In this document: one piece after another, positions 61,980-64,000 of the stretch | Numbering within the stretch: the first letter of the stretch is position 1 | Layout: the number at the start of each line of letters is the position of its first letter | Assembly (NCBI GenBank): GCA_002007465.1 | Contig: LNAC01000350.1 | Span: forward strand, 486,014 to 550,013 | DNA length: 64,000 nt | From: Ailurus styani | Taxonomy: Eukaryota > Chordata > Mammalia > Carnivora > Ailuridae | Direction of reading: 5' to 3' | Translations under genes and position numbers: made by a program | The notes under the pieces: generated by a model | What the model saw: only the letters and a program-made list of their open reading frames with translations | What the model was told of the DNA's origin: nothing | Databases searched by the model: none

Positions 61980-63000
61980 CACCATCACAGAAAAATTGGA
62001 AAATATAAGAAAAGAAAAATGAGAACATAAATAGCTCCTGCAATATCACCTATTTTTACAATTCTAAATTCACTGTTGAATATCTATTTAAATCCCTCTC
62101 TGTTCACATAAATGTTGTTTTCAATAAAAATATGGCCTATATGTGCCTTTATTTATCTTGCTTTTACTTATTAGCAGTGAGAAATGTTTAGAGAATGACT
62201 CCCCTTTCTTAACAATAACTTTTCACTATATTTAAGCATCTCAAAGAATAAATTGGCTGAAAAGAAACATACCAAATAAATTGGTATCAGATGTGTAAAA
62301 GTGATTAAAGATGCCTTAAAGTTTGGAAAACTATCTCAGATGCACAAAAATGACCAATTTATGAGAATTCCCAGATTCAAATGTATTTGAAAAATGTGAT
62401 ATGATTTTTGACTATACCTTTGGTGCTTTTTAATTTTTGATTAATACAGAGATACATTTTTTCAAATAATACAATGATATGTAAAATGGAAAATGGTATC
62501 TCCCAATAATCCAAATCCCCAAAGGCAACCCTTGGTTCAAAGTATTCCAGTCATCCCTGATTTTATCAAAATCCACATACAAATTCATTTAAAAGAAATG
62601 TGTGATCACATCACATGGACCTTTTTATGTCAGGATGAATAGATTCATAGTATTCTTTTTGAAGCCTGGTGAGAATCTATTATAAAAACAAAAAAAATTT
62701 TAGTTAAATATTCTCCTATTGATGGTTCAACTGAATTTGGGGTGTGTGTGTGTGTGTGTGTGTGTGTACCCTTTTACACATTTACATCAACATACTGTGC
62801 AGTTATCTTGGTAGGATTTATTCCTACAAGTTGCATTTGTAGGAGAAAATAAGCTGAATAGAGTCTTTGGGTCAGAGTCCACATTTGGTTCCTTGATATT
62901 ATATTATCGAGGAATATTCTAACCCCTGGATGGGTGAAATCAATGTGAAAAAAGTACTAGCACCCCATTGTTAAATAAACTATCCAACCCTGCCTCAAAG
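61980..63000 (-). mobile_element. Old antisense L1M-like sequence (boundaries uncertain)
   Basis: Segments aaaaattggaaaatataaga, attctcctattgatggttca and taggatttattcctacaagt follow the order of old antisense L1M copies. Divergence is high and the limits are approximate. Confidence 0.5.
62741..62767. repeat. (GT)n microsatellite
   Basis: About 13 uninterrupted GT units within old L1M-like sequence in intron 6. Confidence 0.9.
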
Positions 63001-63350
63001 TACAATACTTCCAACTCCTTGATTTTAAATTGTTAAATTGTACTGGGTCCCCATAGACTTAATGGATTATTGAGGAAAAAATCCCAAAGTACCATAACAA
63101 TGTCATCACTGTGTATTGGCATAAAAATATACTTCTAACTACTAAGGTTAGAAAGTCATGAAAATTCAACTTGCTGAGAACACTACAAAATGGCACTTTT
63201 CAATAAAAAAAATGAAGTATTTTGAGTTTGCCTATTAATGTCAGTTGTATTTACAGGCAATGTAAATCATACAGTCTTGTCATTAATTTTGGGTTACATT
63301 GGTCACTACTTCTGTTTTACTGGCTGTTATGTTATGAAATGTGATTACAG

Positions 63351-63569
63351 GGCAAGAAGGCAGTGATGAAGTTCAAGAACTCCATGGACAATTCACAGGG
63401 AGTGAATCACCATCAACTTCCAAATATTAACAATTACATGATGCCTATTCCTCATCCACCTCCTCCCGTCAATGGAAGAATCACAAGGGAAAATAGACTT
63501 GAATCATGGAGAAGGAGAAGATTTCGTCCAACCACTGCTCCAAATGGCTTAGATCCTCTCTTTACCAGG
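63351..63569 (+). CDS. ERICH3: ERICH3 coding exon 7 (residues 202-274)
   Basis: A 219-base exon (73 codons, phase 0 to 0) after acceptor tgtgattacag. The donor AGG|GTGAAT is non-optimal at +3 and +6. It encodes GKKAVMKFKNSMDNSQGVNH, a short run through HQLPNINNYMMPIPHPPPPV, and a C-terminal NGRITRENRLESWRRRRFRP followed by TTAPNGLDPLFTR. Features are a PHPPPP poly-proline stretch (a possible profilin, SH3 or WW ligand, by inference) and the basic cluster WRRRRFRP. In the family the DUF4590 region begins at about the next exon, so this exon is the approach to the only named domain. It is the last exon in the window. Confidence 0.96.
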
Positions 63570-64000
63570 GTGAATATGGAATCAAATTTTCTTTTATTAA
63601 TTTAGCATAGATTATACTTTGAGCTATTAAATTTCTAGATGTGTAGTACAAACGAATCTAGTGAAATCAAATGCAAAATGCCTTGTAAAAATGAATATAA
63701 TAATTTTATAAAAGTAATTATAAGCTTGAATGAATCTAAAATCAAATATTTGAGTAGCTCAGTTCAGTAACTAACTTAGGACTATTAATAAAAAATCCAC
63801 TAATTCTTGCAGTCAAATTTAGTTTGTACTGTGCCCATTTCTAAATTATTTATTTCCTTCAGTTTGCCCACTCAATCACATGTTCTCAGAAGTATTTTAG
63901 CATTTAATTTGTGAAAATTCAGGAACTTAAGTATACCCCAAAACATAATATGCCATATAAAATATCTTATTAAAGCTCCTTTTAATGATTTTTGGGAAAT
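63570..64000 (+). other. ERICH3: ERICH3 intron 7 (partial)
   Basis: This begins GTGAAT after exon 7 and continues past the window. It is AT-rich unique sequence and no acceptor followed by recognisable ERICH3 coding sequence is seen. Confidence 0.8.

Larger units (their letters stand above)
59076..63350 (+). other. ERICH3: ERICH3 intron 6
   Basis: A 4.3-kb phase-0 intron with donor GTAAAT. It is AT-rich and mostly without recognised repeats between 59076 and 60985. An antisense L2 end (60990-61140) and old antisense L1M-like sequence (about 61980-63000, with a (GT)n run at 62741-62767) follow. Confidence 0.85.
22343..64000 (+). other. ERICH3: ERICH3 gene, 5' portion (coding exons 1-7; continues past the window)
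   Basis: Seven exons join into a single 274-residue open frame starting MSHSHPAGLLAAYN and ending DPLFTR at the last splice donor. I recognise this as the N-terminal part of vertebrate ERICH3 (formerly C1orf173), which is about 1,530 residues in human, so roughly the first fifth of the protein is here. The family is characterised by a DUF4590 domain, expected to start just after exon 7, followed by a very long Glu-rich acidic tail; neither is in the window. The protein has been linked in the literature to primary cilia and to serotonin-related drug-response associations, but its biochemical function is not established. The part seen is basic and Pro-containing, with no signal peptide, membrane segment or catalytic motif. 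Intron 1 is largest (23.6 kb). No frameshift or premature stop is seen in any exon, so the gene looks intact. Confidence 0.95.

Overview
This is a nuclear genomic window from a placental mammal, and the repeats point to an arctoid carnivore, most likely a mustelid (ferret, mink, marten, badger or otter type). The clearest sign is six tRNA-Lys-derived CAN SINEs. Their body begins gggcgcctgggtggctcag and carries the form 'ttaaagcctctgccttc ... tgcctacttgtgatctctc', which I associate with mustelids; the tail is (aaat)n plus aatctttaaaaa. A carnivore-type L1 3' end is also present. The species call is an inference from remembered SINE subfamilies. There is no bacterial, viral or plasmid-like gene organisation.

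The only gene I can support is the 5' part of ERICH3 (glutamate-rich protein 3) on the + strand. A CpG island at about 21960-22500 holds the promoter and the first coding exon (22343-22365). Six further coding exons follow at 45936-46029, 48464-48589, 52215-52286, 53929-54057, 58917-59075 and 63351-63569. All have AG/GT splice boundaries and join into one open frame of 274 residues. The gene runs off the right edge; the conserved DUF4590 region and the long Glu-rich part of the protein should lie downstream. Positions 1 to about 21960 are intergenic sequence upstream of the gene. No exon of the neighbour expected from mammalian synteny (CRYZ) was recognised there.

The rest is introns and intergenic DNA: ancient MIR and L2 elements, MaLR/MLT1-type LTRs, DNA transposon relics (Tigger-like, MER2-like, MER5A, a hAT-like element), several truncated antisense L1s, six CAN SINEs (two with perfect 16-bp target-site duplications) and microsatellites, including a (GATA)n array in intron 1.

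I saw no evidence of a new biological system. The most unusual structure is a 128-bp templated insertion at 34020-34147. It splits an antisense L1 and is assembled, in reversed order, from two pieces found 1.2-1.5 kb upstream. Other items worth a look are a local duplication with diverged microsatellites at 1261-1630, a CpG-dense patch in intron 4, a possible retrocopy tail in intron 5, and a run of frame-neutral exons.
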